From the NCBI GenBank assembly GCA_001692895.1, contig KV748193.1, positions 1,798,001-1,862,000 of the forward strand: DNA of 64,000 bases, written 5' to 3'. Of this stretch, positions 46,621 to 57,776 are shown in pieces (the first letter of the stretch is position 1; each line of letters opens with the position of its first letter). The stretch is from Cenococcum geophilum 1.58. Taxonomy: Eukaryota; Ascomycota; Dothideomycetes; Gloniales; Gloniaceae. The notes below the pieces were generated by a model. The model was not told the origin of the DNA, searched no databases, and saw only the letters and a program-made list of their open reading frames with translations. The translations under genes and the position numbers were made by a program.

Positions 46621-47041
46621 TATTACAAACGCTTTAAGTATAATATTATAACTACTTAGAGAGGAGTTAAAAGAAGCTAGTTAGTTAATATAAGCACGGT
46701 TCAGAATAGAATCCGTAGAACTATATAACGAGAAATAGTAGCTAAGGTTATATAATATGCTACATATTAAACGCAGGGAATAAGAGGAACTTACGTACCT
46801 TATATATAATACGTATATTATATATAAGAAGGATTTTATAGGAGTACGGTTGTGTATTTAAGGACCTTTAGTCCCTACCTAGATAGTTCCTTCCTTGTAG
46901 TAATTCTTAGAATATAATTAGAGTTAATCTGTTAGGCAACTACTCCACTAGTTATTATTACGTTGTTAACTTACTTGTAATACCTACATACCTAGCCTAT
47001 TAACGAGTCCACCGTAGTTCCTACTATAAGGCTCCGTTATA
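46621..47041 (+). repeat. 3' LTR of plus-strand chromovirus
   Basis: Same length as the 5' LTR. It starts TATTACAAACGC, the RIP form of TGTTACGAACGC. The TATAG duplication follows directly. Confidence 0.93.
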
Positions 47042-47064
47042 TATAGGGGTACTTAGGGTCATGC

Positions 47065-47090
47065 AAAGGGCGCCACTAAGAGCGCCCTTT
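47065..47090. other. Perfect 9-bp-stem hairpin
   Basis: Arms AAAGGGCGC (47065-47073) and GCGCCCTTT (47082-47090) with an 8-base loop, just right of the chromovirus. The GC-rich stem stands out in an AT-rich setting. Its role is unknown. Confidence 0.6.
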
Positions 47091-48160
47091 ACTCTTAAAC
47101 TAGGTTAACTCTTTACCCTACTATAAACCTATCCCTTTTCTTACTCTAAATTCTAGTCACCAATTGTCTTGCCGTAAGAGAGATGCGAAGTTTATTAAAT
47201 ATATTTATGCCCCTAATCCCCTAAAATAACAGCGATCACTAAAAGGAGAATCCACTACTATAACCACTGCTGTAATTCACTAACTGGTATATAAATAAAC
47301 CACTAAAAAACCTTTAGAGTTAATACCTAACCCTAAAAGTAATTAAAAGTAAGCAGCTATATAGCTTACACTTTTCTATACCTACTAACCCTATAGGCAT
47401 CCCGTACCTTATATTTGACCGTATATACCTCTACCGCCTATTTAATCTGCAGCCTTTTTATCTACTAGTTGCAGCTTATCTATACCCAATTAGTTTTTTA
47501 TAGGCAGCATACCTATAAATAAGGAATTAGTAAGAAGAATAGGGCATACTTTTAGTATAGAGGAGTGGGATTAATAATGAAAAATGTTTTAAAACCTACT
47601 GTAACATTCCGGAAAGGGTAACTTAGCTAAACTACCCCTTAATATATCTAAACGCTATATAGAGTACTCTTATATAATATAAATAGGCTTTCTACGCAGC
47701 CTATTAAAGGAGTTATCTATAATACTTTCTACTAACTATTAGCCGCTATAGCAATATCGTAGCTTCTTATTATTAGAAATAACCTTCCTACCTACTAGAA
47801 CTATCGCTTTACTATATTAGCTAAAGAGCCTAATTTTTAGATTTTCCCTCTAGTTTAAGCTGCGGAGCTCTTAGTTAATATAGTAGAGGGTTTTACTTTT
47901 AATGTTTTTATAGACCCTACGTTACAAAAAGCTTATCTTGTTGGTTTTATAGTATATAGCTAAACTCTATAGAGGGTTTATAAAAGGCAACTTAAGAAAA
48001 TATATTCTAAAGGGAGACTATATAAGGGAGTGGTAGTCTAGTATTTAGTGGGTTTCCTTACAGTGTTAATAGTTAGTAGATATCTTGCCTTTTAGAGCTA
48101 TATAGCGGGGAACTATTAATAAATAGATATTGTATAGATACTTAAATTAAACCTTCTGCT
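47091..48160. other. AT-rich relic sequence
   Basis: Stops in every frame; no domain or repeat boundary was recognised. Confidence 0.4.
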
Positions 48161-48164
48161 TATA

Positions 48165-48300
48165 CGTTAGGAAAAAATTTACTAGCATTTTTACAGCATT
48201 TAGCAGCATTTGGCGGCTAAATGCGCATTCCGCGCAATATAACGTATAGCGTATAGTATCGACTAAGGTGCGGCATACTGCCGTATTTAACAATATAGTG
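48165..48300 (+). repeat. Left-end copy of the TAGGAAAAAATTTAC terminal repeat
   Basis: CGTTAGGAAAAAATTTACTA followed by GCATTT repeats, preceded by TA (48163-48164). It matches the left end of the MITE at 49755. No matching right end was found close by. It may be the left end of a larger element that ends at 49949, or a truncated second MITE. GCATT/AATGC-rich text follows to about 48420. Confidence 0.6.
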
Positions 48301-48534
48301 CAGCATTCCGCTATATTTAACAATGCAGTGCAGCTAATTGCGTATTTTGCACTTAATGCGCAATTAATATATAATGCCCTCCTTACGCATTCTATATATA
48401 ATGCCCCTTTCACGCATTTTATATATTCTACTCTTCCTATATACTTAATAGTATTTGCTTAGTTTATACAGTTAGTGTAAAATAAATTATATTATTTTAG
48501 ATAATTTAATATATAGCGACGGTTCTCTTCTACT

Positions 48535-48666
48535 TACCTACCTACCGACTTACCTACCTGCCTGCTTACCTGCCTGCCTACTTACCTACTTACCTATCTA
48601 CCTACCTGCCTACCTACCTATCCGCCCGTTTATCTATCTATCTATCTATCTATCTGTCTATCTATT

Positions 48667-48698
<32 letters not shown>

Positions 48699-48720
48699 CC
48701 TACCTATCTATACCTACCCG
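48535..48720. repeat. (TACC)n / (TATC)n microsatellite
   Basis: An imperfect run of TACC/TGCC tetranucleotides passes into a purer TATC run (about 48636-48700). It directly precedes the 20-bp minisatellite. Confidence 0.9.
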
Positions 48721-48795
48721 TCTATGTTACCTTAATTTAATTAATTAATCAAATCGTTTATAGTGTTCGCTAGCTGGTTATTTAAACAGTTATTT

Positions 48796-49015
48796 AGCTC
48801 TAGCGGCGGTTATATAGCTCTAGCGACGGTCGTCTAGCTCTAGCGACGGTTATATGGCTCCGGCGACGATTGTCTGGCTCTGGTGACGGTCATCTAGCTC
48901 TAGCGACGGTCGTCTAGCTCTAACAACAGTCGTGCGGCTCTGGCGCCGGTCATCTAGCTTCAGCGATAGTCGTCTAGCTCCAGCAACGGTCGTCCAGCTC
49001 TAGCGACAATTGTCT
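48796..49015. repeat. 20-bp minisatellite, about 11 units
   Basis: Unit close to AGCTCTAGCGACGGTCGTCT, repeated head to tail with point changes. GC content is well above that of the flanks. Confidence 0.88.
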
Positions 49016-49159
49016 ACTAGCTGTCGTTCTGGTGTCCCCCTAGGTAGGGAGGATATAAGGAAGGAAGGGTAAAAAATAAGGTAGCTACCTAGGTGTATAT
49101 AGGGGGTATACTTAGCAGAGGCATGTGTAAAGGCTATTAGGAATATAGCGGGGACCTAA

Positions 49160-49752
49160 TACAGAGCTTCGTGTAGAGCCTTCGTACGTAGAGCTTCGCG
49201 CAGAGCCTTATACAGAGCCTCTATACGCAGAGCTTTATATAGAGCCTTGTGTAGAGCTTTGTATAAAGCTTCGCGTAGAGTTTCGTGTAGAGCTTTATAT
49301 AGAGCTTCGTATAGAGCTTCGTGTAGAGCTTTATATAGAGCTTCGTGCAGAGCTTTGTATAGAGCTTCGTGTAGAGCTTTATATAGAGCTTCGTGCAGAG
49401 CTTTGTATAGAGCTTCGTGTAGAGCTTTATATAGAGCTTCGTGCAGAGCTTCGTGTAAAGCTTCGTGCACAGCTTCGTGTAGAGCTTCGTGCAGAGCTTT
49501 ATGTAGAACTTCGTGCAGAACTTCGTATAGAACTTCGTGTAGAGCTTCGTGCAGAGCTTCGTGTAAAACTCCGTGCAGAACTTCGTGCAGAACCTCGTGC
49601 AGAACTTCGTGCAGAGCTTTGTGCAGAGCTTTGTGCAGAACTCCGTGCAGAACTTCGTGTAGAACTTCGTGTAGAGCTTTGTGCAGAGCTTTATATAGAA
49701 CTTTGTATAGAACTTCGTGCAGAGCTTTATGCAGAGCTTTATACGGAGCCTC
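49160..49752. repeat. 12-bp minisatellite, roughly 49 units
   Basis: Unit AGAGCTTCGTGC and variants (AGAGCTTTGTAT, AGAACTTCGTGC). Because 12 is a multiple of 3, both strands stay open: plus 49247-49804 reads as R-A-S-C / R-A-L-Y, and minus 49470-49156 as H-E-A-L / Y-K-A-L. Open frames of this kind arise from the repeat itself. There is no other sign of a real protein. Confidence 0.9.
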
Positions 49753-49754
49753 TA

Positions 49755-49949
49755 TATTAGGAAAAAATTTACCAGCATTTAATTTTACTTTTCTGCCATT
49801 TTAGCATTTTCTAGCATTTAGCAGCTAAATGCTAGTACTTAGTAATAAATACCGCATTTAGCTACTAAATGCTAGAAAATGCTAGAAATGCTAGAAAATG
49901 CTAAATAGCAGAAAAGTAAAATTAGATGCTGGTAAATTTTTTCCTAACA
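49755..49949. mobile_element. MITE with long terminal inverted repeats, TA flanks
   Basis: The left end TATTAGGAAAAAATTTACC and the right end GGTAAATTTTTTCCTAACA are inverted copies; the homology reaches at least 40 bp inward. TA lies on both sides (49753-49754 and 49950-49951), as for Tc1/mariner-type elements. The whole 195 bp can fold into a hairpin rich in GCATTT/AAATGC. It has no coding capacity. Confidence 0.85.
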
Positions 49950-49951
49950 TA

Positions 49952-51696
49952 GCCTATATTTTACTTATTATAATTTAGTTGCTTAATATTTTTTATTTAA
50001 TGTTAACTAGCCTAGTAGTGGCGCAGAGTAGGTTTTTAATTGGATTACCTTCCTGTTGCCTTATAGCCTATATATCGTTCTATTACCGCCTTTTTAGTAA
50101 AGGTTAGTCTATTTAATACTAGTATTTATTATCTAGTTATCCCTACTATTATTATATATAATTATATTTAAGCCTACTATAAGTATACCCACTATCTCCG
50201 CTATATAGGAAAATCGCTTCCCGCCCTAGAAGGCAAACTTACTTTAGGGACTTATATACCTTAAGGGACGAACCGCTTACCTATTCTTAAATTGTCACTA
50301 TAAAAAAGCTCCTTTAATGTATAGCGCTATTTTATATAAGCTTTAACTATACTACTTAAACAGGCGAGAAAATATAAATAGGGTAAAGATTAAGCGCACT
50401 ATGCAGAACCTTAGTAGCAGTTTAGAGCTTTAGAAATATTTTCTATAAAGTAAAAGTAAGTAGTAAAGAGAAACTTAATATAGCTATAAAGATGTCCACT
50501 ATAGCCAGCGCTCCTTTAATAAAGAATATACCTAAACTAATTAGATAAAGTTTATGCACCTTACTATATTATTAAAGTAGCGTACTAAAGGGCTGATTGT
50601 AATCCCTACTAGCGTATAATGACTTATTAGATTATAGAATTAAATAAAGCTATAGTATAATAGCCTTACCATAAAAGAGGAGCTTTTAAAAAGAGGGTAA
50701 GATCTAATTACTGTTAAGTAGGTTAATATCTAGGCATTGCTATACTACTAGCAGTAACTTCAAAACACTACAACAATGGAATAACGCTATATTGTATTTA
50801 ACGGCTTACGTCCTACGCTCCTAATAGCTGGGGTATGGCGATATTAGGTTCTAATTTAATAGCATTTTTGCACTAAAGCAAAGCTAACATCTTAAGCCTC
50901 TATGCGTATTAAAGTCCCTTATTAGCTACTTAAATCCTCTATTATAGTTAACTAGGACGGCCTAGCTTCCGCTATTAAAGAGAGTATCTTCTTCTATGCT
51001 CTATATTGATCTTTTTAGTATTTGTTTTACTTAAGCAATTCCGTCTAGCTAATGAAATTGTCTATCCCGTCTATTCTTAGTAATTTAGTTTAATTATTTA
51101 TTAACTCTAAGTTTTATAACTCTTAGTAACCATCTAACTACAGCCTATTTTAGGTAAACTAGATAAATACTAAAGAATTACATAGCTTTAAGGAATTAGG
51201 GCAAAAGGTTAATATTTTCTCTATTTATAAAATAGTTAGAGTATAGGATATATGTATAGAATAGCTCCTAACCTTAATAGACTTAGGTTTAGCGAATGTT
51301 ATGCAGTATTAGCGACTTCTCAACTTTAAACGTAAGTTACCTCTTTAATCTTTAAGGGTTTTATATATTAATAGGCACTACTAGTACTAAAAACATAGCT
51401 TTAAAAAGAAAGTAGAAGGGGGGTGTCTGGGAATTATATATTTAGTATAGATATATTACTTAAATCTATACAGTTTTCTTAAAGGTGGTACTAGGAGGAA
51501 TAGAAATATATTAGCCCTTCTTACGGATTTTTAGTAATAACTATGCTATGTGTATATAATATTCGGCTAATAAGTAGGGGAGAATATACGAAGTAACCCT
51601 CTATCCCTTCCTATTTATAAAGATGCCGTGGCTAACCATTATAAAGATATTCTTAGATGCTCCTCTTCTAGTATAGCCTTTTTAGACTTAAGTATT
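49952..51696 (+). pseudogene. Unidentified RIP-decayed coding relic, plus strand
   Basis: Reading TAG/TAA as former glutamine gives long open stretches on the plus strand from about 50200 to 51430, for example SLTIKEELLKRG and IVFNGLRPTLLIAGVW. No family was recognised. The sequence continues, after the Copia insertion with its GTATT duplication, at 57772. Confidence 0.45.
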
Positions 51697-51913
51697 CGTC
51701 GGGAATAAAGGCAAGTGGTCACTATATAAGGCATATTGCCGTCATATATAGCAAGTTGCCGTTATATACGGCAAGTTGCCATTACGTATTGCCGCGGCAT
51801 TAGCGTAGCGAGGAGCCTTAAGCTCCTCGCCCTCCCTTATAAAGAAAGAAAAATAACAATTATTATACTATCTACGAACTGTAGCTACGTAATATTACCT
51901 TATGTAACCAACA
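51697..51913 (+). repeat. 5' LTR of Copia copy 2
   Basis: 217 bp. It contains about three short repeats of the GGCAAGTTGCCGTTA type near its left end; copy 1 LTRs hold only one such unit. It ends ACCAACA. The first base is C instead of T. Confidence 0.9.
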
Positions 51914-54900
51914 CTAATTAGTAATTAACTTTACTGTTATACTACAGAGCAGCTAGGTATTCCACTAAGAAGAGATAAGCCACTATACTAGTGCTACTCG
52001 TGCTAAAGGGAGCTGTCTTTTAAGGTTAGAACTGGTCCTAAACCTTAAATAGAACTCTTTTACAAATCTAAGGGATCTAAAGGCCAGAACTAGTCCTAAG
52101 CCTTTCTAAGATTACGGATTCTTGCGTCCATTACACAGAACAACACGCTTTATAAGTCTTTGCGATTTAAGGCTAGAACTAGTCCTAAGCCCTATAATTA
52201 TAAATATATGTTATAAACGCGTACTAAACGACAATCCCTATACTAATAACACTTTCCTTCCTTTAAAAGCATGGCTACGCTAAATAACTAGAAAGACTCC
52301 TTACTATTAGGGGTAGCTAAGCACGCGAAACTTATTAATAAAGATTAGAACGAATTCGCCTTTAATATAATAACTTATACCGCAAAATAAGTTAACGGCT
52401 TTCTCCTATACTATATTATATTCTACTAAAATAGATACTACGCCAATTTACAACTGTGGGAGTATTTTAGGAAGGATTTTATAGGATGGACTGCTAATAC
52501 CTAGGCACTTAGTAACATTAATATTATTTAGGATTTTTAAGACTTCCTTTATAGGAATAGGGTATATATTACTAAGAACGGTAACCCAATTACTAGTAAT
52601 ATTTAGGCCGTTATTATTAGTATAAAAGAACTAGTATAGATAGAAACTAAGATTATACGTTAACTACGGAAACCTAAAACCAACCCATATTCTTTAGAAG
52701 GTAACTTTAATTTATATTAAAACCCCCAGAACGCTAATCCCCCACCTAGAGGTACTCTCCTACTAGGAGGTACTCTCCTACCTAAAGGTGCTCTTCCGCT
52801 ACCCCCTTTACTACCTCTACCCCCTTTATCCCAGCTAACTAGTAAGCCTTTACTATAAGAAGTCATAAATCTAATAAAGGTATATTTGGATAAAGAGAAG
52901 AAGTTTAGAGGAGAACTATATAATATACTTAGAGTAAAACTATAGGTCTTCTATAACTGTTGTAATAAGGTTAGAATTTAATACTACTAGTACTACTACG
53001 CTTTCTCCATTATATTAAAGGGATAGGTAGTAATATTCTATTACAACTATATTACAGGTAAAAACTATAGCTTTAATATAATGCTTTAGCTTACTAGAGC
53101 CCACTTTAAAACTAATAAAAATCGCTAACTTTATATATCCGAATAGCGAGAGACTATATTCTAGAGAGTTATTACTTCTAACCTAATAAAGACTTATTTA
53201 GAGTGCCTTTAACTACTCTTTAATAAACTCTAGAAAATCTAACGTGGCCTTATTAAAACTTACTAAAATAAGAATAGCCTAAGGGACTAGGTTATCTTAG
53301 CCTACTATAGCGTTCCTAAGTGTAATTTAGCGCTATATAAACCTGTAGATATATTTAAAGGAGTATATACTAAGCTATACTTTGCTGTAGGTACTATAAT
53401 ATAAATATAAAAATCTTAATAGTTTTATACTAAAAGCCCTACCTAACTAAGCATTCCTAACTAACACGATTATAACTAGACTAATTAAATATATAGCGGC
53501 CGTGGTAGGGAATACAGTAAAGGGTATAATTAACGTTAACTATAAGGCAATTATAGAGGTCCTTATAGAGGTTCATTCCGAAGTAATTACTAAAAGAAGT
53601 GCTACGTTTGTAAGAAGCTAAATTACTAGTTAACTAGATACTCCTTTAATAAGCGAAAGGAGGCATATAATAAGTTCCGTTAGAGTATAAAAAATATAAA
53701 AAATTATAAGGTTACTACGGCCTACTTCTAAAGCTTCCTAGTTTAATATAAAGGCGTAGAAGATCTTAAGGGTAAGGTTAATAAGACTAAATAGCTCCTT
53801 ATAGATATGGAAATTAAGAACTACTCTCCTAACCAATACTTCACTAAGTATAGTAAGGTAGATAGTATACAAACCGTTACTATTTTTAATAACTAATCTA
53901 CGCTCCATTCTATTATAAAGTTAGATATCTTTAATAAGCTAAAAGAGAGCTTTGCATTCTCCTTTAATAACAAATACTTAGTAAACGTCTTTTATAATAT
54001 TATACCAGATACTAGAGCTATAGGAGTATCTATAGCAGGAGAACCTTAAGTTTAAGCCCTTTAATAGCTTAATAGCTTTATTTAGATTAACTATTTAACA
54101 GTAGGCTAATATACGATTCGTTTTAGTAAGGGTACTACAACCTCTCTTAGCATAATTAGGGTCTAAACCCCCTTAGGGTATATCACCTTCTATATTATTC
54201 CTACAAACACTCCGTTTCTATTTTATATTAAAGATATAAATAAATTAGGCGTTAGGCTTAATAACCTTAAGAATATACTTATTTAGGGAGATAATTAGGT
54301 ACCCATTATACGCAAGTAGGGCCACTTATAATTACTCCTTTACTAACTAAAAAAGAGTATTACTTAAAGCCACTTAACTAAGTCGGAATTACGCCAACTA
54401 CACCGTCGTTTTGGCCACCTATCCGTTTATTAATTACTTAGGGTTCTTTAGTAAGTAGGCTATAAAGTTAAAGTTAAGGCAATTAAGTATCTTATAAAGT
54501 ACTATTATTACTACTAAATAAACCAGAAGTCCCCTAGCCGATTTAAGTTCACCCTTAAAGATAACTATAACTTTAACTTCTATATTATTGTTAATATTAT
54601 ATATTTTAGCAGTAAGCTAGTACTCTAAGTTATTAACTTTTTAACCTCCTTTTAAGCTATACGTTTTTTAAAGGATATATTAGCTAGGAACGTATAAGAT
54701 ACTCTATAATTATACTAGATTAATATTTACCTAGAACCCCCTAATTAAATTATCTATAATATAAGAAAGAACTTTTTATCTATAGAGTTTTAACAATAGA
54801 TAAAGGCAATAGCAATTAAGGTTAAAGAAGTCCCTATTAAGGCACATAATAGTATTAAAAAAGTAGAGCGATATTATACGCCATTACGCCGCGTATATAA

Positions 54901-57211
54901 GATTATCTCTTTAGAATTAGAGGATACTAGCGAAGAACTTACCTTGCAAATAGCTATTAAAGCCGTTAATAATTCCGCTAGCCTAGATAGACTCGTACCT
55001 ATATTACTAGTCTTTAGCGCCTACCCTTAAATAACTAACAATTCTTTACTATTTCCTTCTGTTATATAATAAGCTAAGGCTATTTATAAGGCAATGAAGG
55101 AGGTATAACGTCTCTACGCCACACGCTAGGTTAACAATGCACTAGGAATAAGAAATGGCCCAAATACCTTAACTACGCTTAATTTACTACTCTAGTCTAA
55201 GGTATGCGTATAGCGTAAAAAGGGAGAATAGTTAGGCCTATATTAACTTATCGTAATTAATAGTTAAACTTATACTATTTAGATGCCTTACGGACCTACT
55301 TAATTCTATTTAACTATTATTAAGCCTTACTATAAAGATAACAATTCTAAGCCTTTATAGGATACCCTAGAAGATGTCCTAAAGAAGAACTATAATTAAT
55401 ATACTCTAGAAGGCAACTACAATCCTAATATAATTGTAGGAGATATACCACAACTATAACGCGGTAGAGGTCGCCTAAAGGGATTATAAAATTGCTAATA
55501 TCTTGTTAATTTTAAAGAACAATTTATAATTGCTATTAAGAATAAAGTTAAGTTATTAATAGCCTTTATAACAGCTAAAGAGAAGGCTAACTTTAAGCTC
55601 GCAAAATAGCTTTAAAAGGAAGGTCGTATTATAACCCTAGGAGCTCCTTTCTAAGCATTTAACAAGTAGGAGATCGACGGTCTTATCGCAAGAGGAGTCT
55701 TTAAATTTAAGAAGTATAACCCTACTAAGTTTAATGAAGTTCGCATCTTTAAGTTAAGGATAGTTAATAAGATTAAGGGTAAAGCTACTAACGCCCTATT
55801 TAAGAAATTAAGGCTTATTATCTAAGGTTATAACAATAATAGTAAAAAAATAATTCTTATATAATCTTCTATAATTTAACAAGCTAGTTAATAAGTTATT
55901 ATTATATTAGCTCCCTCCTTAATAAAGAATAAAATGGCGGTTTATTTATAAGATATTACTTAAGCCTATACCTAATTAGAGACGCACCTTTAGCGCTTAA
56001 TATTAGCATACCTTCCGGAGTAAATTCGCCACTAGTATTCTAAAGATATAATTATGGTTGTGCTTAAGCCATTATATAGAATCGTAAAGGTAGGAATTTA
56101 CTAGTAGGCTACCTATAGTAAGCACTATAAAGAGAAGCTTTTAATAACTACTTCTATATTTAATCCCTACTTCCTTATTATAACTATAGAAACTCTATTC
56201 GGAATTGTCGGTATATAAACTAATAATATAATTATCTTAGGAAACGACCAATTTTTAGCTCTTAAAGAGGATAAGCTAGTAAAGGCAAATCTTATAGTAA
56301 AGCTAAAGGAAAAGCTTAATTTAATAACACTATTACTTTTTAATAAATACATCCTCTCCCTAAATAAGGATTCTATTGCTTTGCGCCAGAAAGGTTAAGG
56401 TAAGAAAATTAACGTTATTAACGTTAATTCCCTAAAGTAAGGATATGTGGAGTAACACGCTCGCGAAGCTTATATTGCTTTTATCTATTAACCTAAGGCT
56501 TTATTTAATCTCTCTGTTACTACCTAGCACTAGAAACCAACTAAGGACGACATTCTTACCTAAATAAATATCTTTCCTAGTAAATAAACTATCTTAATTA
56601 GGGACTACTCTACGTGCCTATTAATCTTCCTACCACTAAGCTCTTTATATTTGTTAATAGATTGTTTATAAATAATAAAGATTTTAGCTCCTAGTTGGGA
56701 TATAAGATTATTATTATAAATAAATTTACTAGAGAGAATAACTTTATAATCTATAGCAATCTTATCTATTAGAGCTTAACTAAGAGCAAGCGCGTTACCT
56801 AAAGTATTTTAGCGTTAAAGATATATAGAATGGTTAGCGAAGTTAATATAGTAATTATAATTAGAACTACCCTAAAGATAATTATAAATTAACTTATATT
56901 TCCTGTTATCCCTATAATTATATACACCGACTTATATTCCCTCTATAAGTATTTAGTTAAGCTTAGTACTATAAAGGAGAGGCGCCTTATAATCAATATT
57001 ATAGTACTTTAGCAATCCTATAAGCGTTAAAAACTCTTTAAGATTTAATAGATTAATAGCTAAGATAACCCGGTAGATATAATAATAAAGGCGAACCTAA
57101 ATAAGGCACTAGAGACGTTTGTTAATATAAATACTCTACGTATATAAGTTAAAGGTTGGGTTAAAAGGGAGTCCCTAAAATGTTCTTAGTTACGTAAGGT
57201 CTTAAAATATC

Positions 57212-57268
57212 CAGGAACTTTAACCAGCGGTTAAAGTTATTTAATTAGTTAGATTCTCTTACCAAGAC
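57212..57268 (+). repeat. 55-bp hairpin repeat, copy in Copia 2
   Basis: AGGAACTTTAACCAGCGGTT then AAAGTTATTTAATTAGTTAG. The AACTTTAACC/GGTTAAAGTT arms are perfectly inverted. Copy 1 lacks this block, so it was added to or lost from the 3' untranslated region. Confidence 0.8.
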
Positions 57269-57308
57269 TTTTTTTTAAAGGGGCAGACCCTAACTTAACC
57301 CAGCTAAG

Positions 57309-57340
57309 TAGGATTTTCTATCCCCGGAATAGAAAATTGC
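57309..57340 (+). repeat. Palindromic ATTTTCTATCC module, copy in Copia 2
   Basis: GGATTTTCTATCCCCGGAAT followed by AGAAAATTGC. Same position in the element as the copy at 18832 in Copia 1. Confidence 0.75.
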
Positions 57341-57554
57341 TATTAGCTCGCTTACTACTAGCGCCTTAGCGGCCCTCTGAATAAAATATCTACCTATAAC
57401 TCCTAAGTAAGAAAGCACCACGTGCTAAGAGGCAAATTTTAGGATAGCGAGACTTATATTATAATGGCAATAGTAAGTAAGGAGGATTAATATTTATTCC
57501 GCTAGTTAAGCGGTATATATATATAGATGGCAACTATAGAAGAAGAGTTGCCAG

Positions 57555-57771
57555 TATTGGGAATAAAGGTAAGTAGTCACTATATAAGGTATATTGCCGT
57601 CATGTGTAGCAAGTTACCGTTACGTGCGGCAAGTTGCCGTTACGTATTGCCGCGGCATTAGCGTAGCGAGGAGCTTTAAGCTCCTCGCCCTCCCTTATAA
57701 AGAAAGAAGAATAACAATTATTATACTATCTACGAACCGTAGCTACGTAATATCACCTTGTATAACTAATA
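57555..57771 (+). repeat. 3' LTR of Copia copy 2
   Basis: Same length as the 5' LTR. The ends have become TATTGGG and AACTAATA. The GTATT duplication follows. Confidence 0.9.
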
Positions 57772-57776
57772 GTATT

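Larger units (their letters stand above)
39037..47041 (+). mobile_element. Complete RIP-decayed chromovirus, plus strand
   Basis: 421-bp LTRs at 39037-39457 and 46621-47041 and a perfect TATAG duplication at 39032-39036 and 47042-47046. Domains in order: Gag (about 39600-40480), zinc knuckle (about 40498-40540, reading GYFARDC at its end), reverse transcriptase (about 43180-43900: KGYIRPSQS, LRLYINYRQLNSITRKD), RNase H (about 44040-44440: YNKELLGIVV, ADALSR), integrase (about 44640-45560: DFIIKL, ILDRDLRF, STVYYPQIDG) and chromodomain (about 45740-45880: YKVK-IGYDETT). Stops fall at glutamine- and tryptophan-type codons, as expected from RIP, and there are few other lesions. This is the best preserved element here. 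Confidence 0.95.
51697..57771 (+). mobile_element. Complete RIP-decayed Copia retrotransposon (copy 2)
   Basis: 217-bp LTRs at 51697-51913 and 57555-57771 and a perfect GTATT duplication at 51692-51696 and 57772-57776. The interior matches Copia copy 1 (13318-19241) over most of its length, including Gag (from about 52270), a Copia reverse transcriptase (about 55670-56480) and the 3' untranslated region with the palindromic module. Compared with copy 1 the LTRs are 50 bp longer, and the 3' untranslated region carries about 100 extra bases with a hairpin repeat. Stops throughout show that it is dead. Confidence 0.93.

Noticed and set aside
48796..49015. Possible CRISPR-like array
   Set aside because: Units follow head to tail without unique spacers, and the organism is eukaryotic.
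49247..49804. 185-codon open frame with RASC/RALY repeats
   Set aside because: It is produced by the 12-bp tandem repeat; the opposite strand is open for the same reason, and there is no start context or non-repeat domain.
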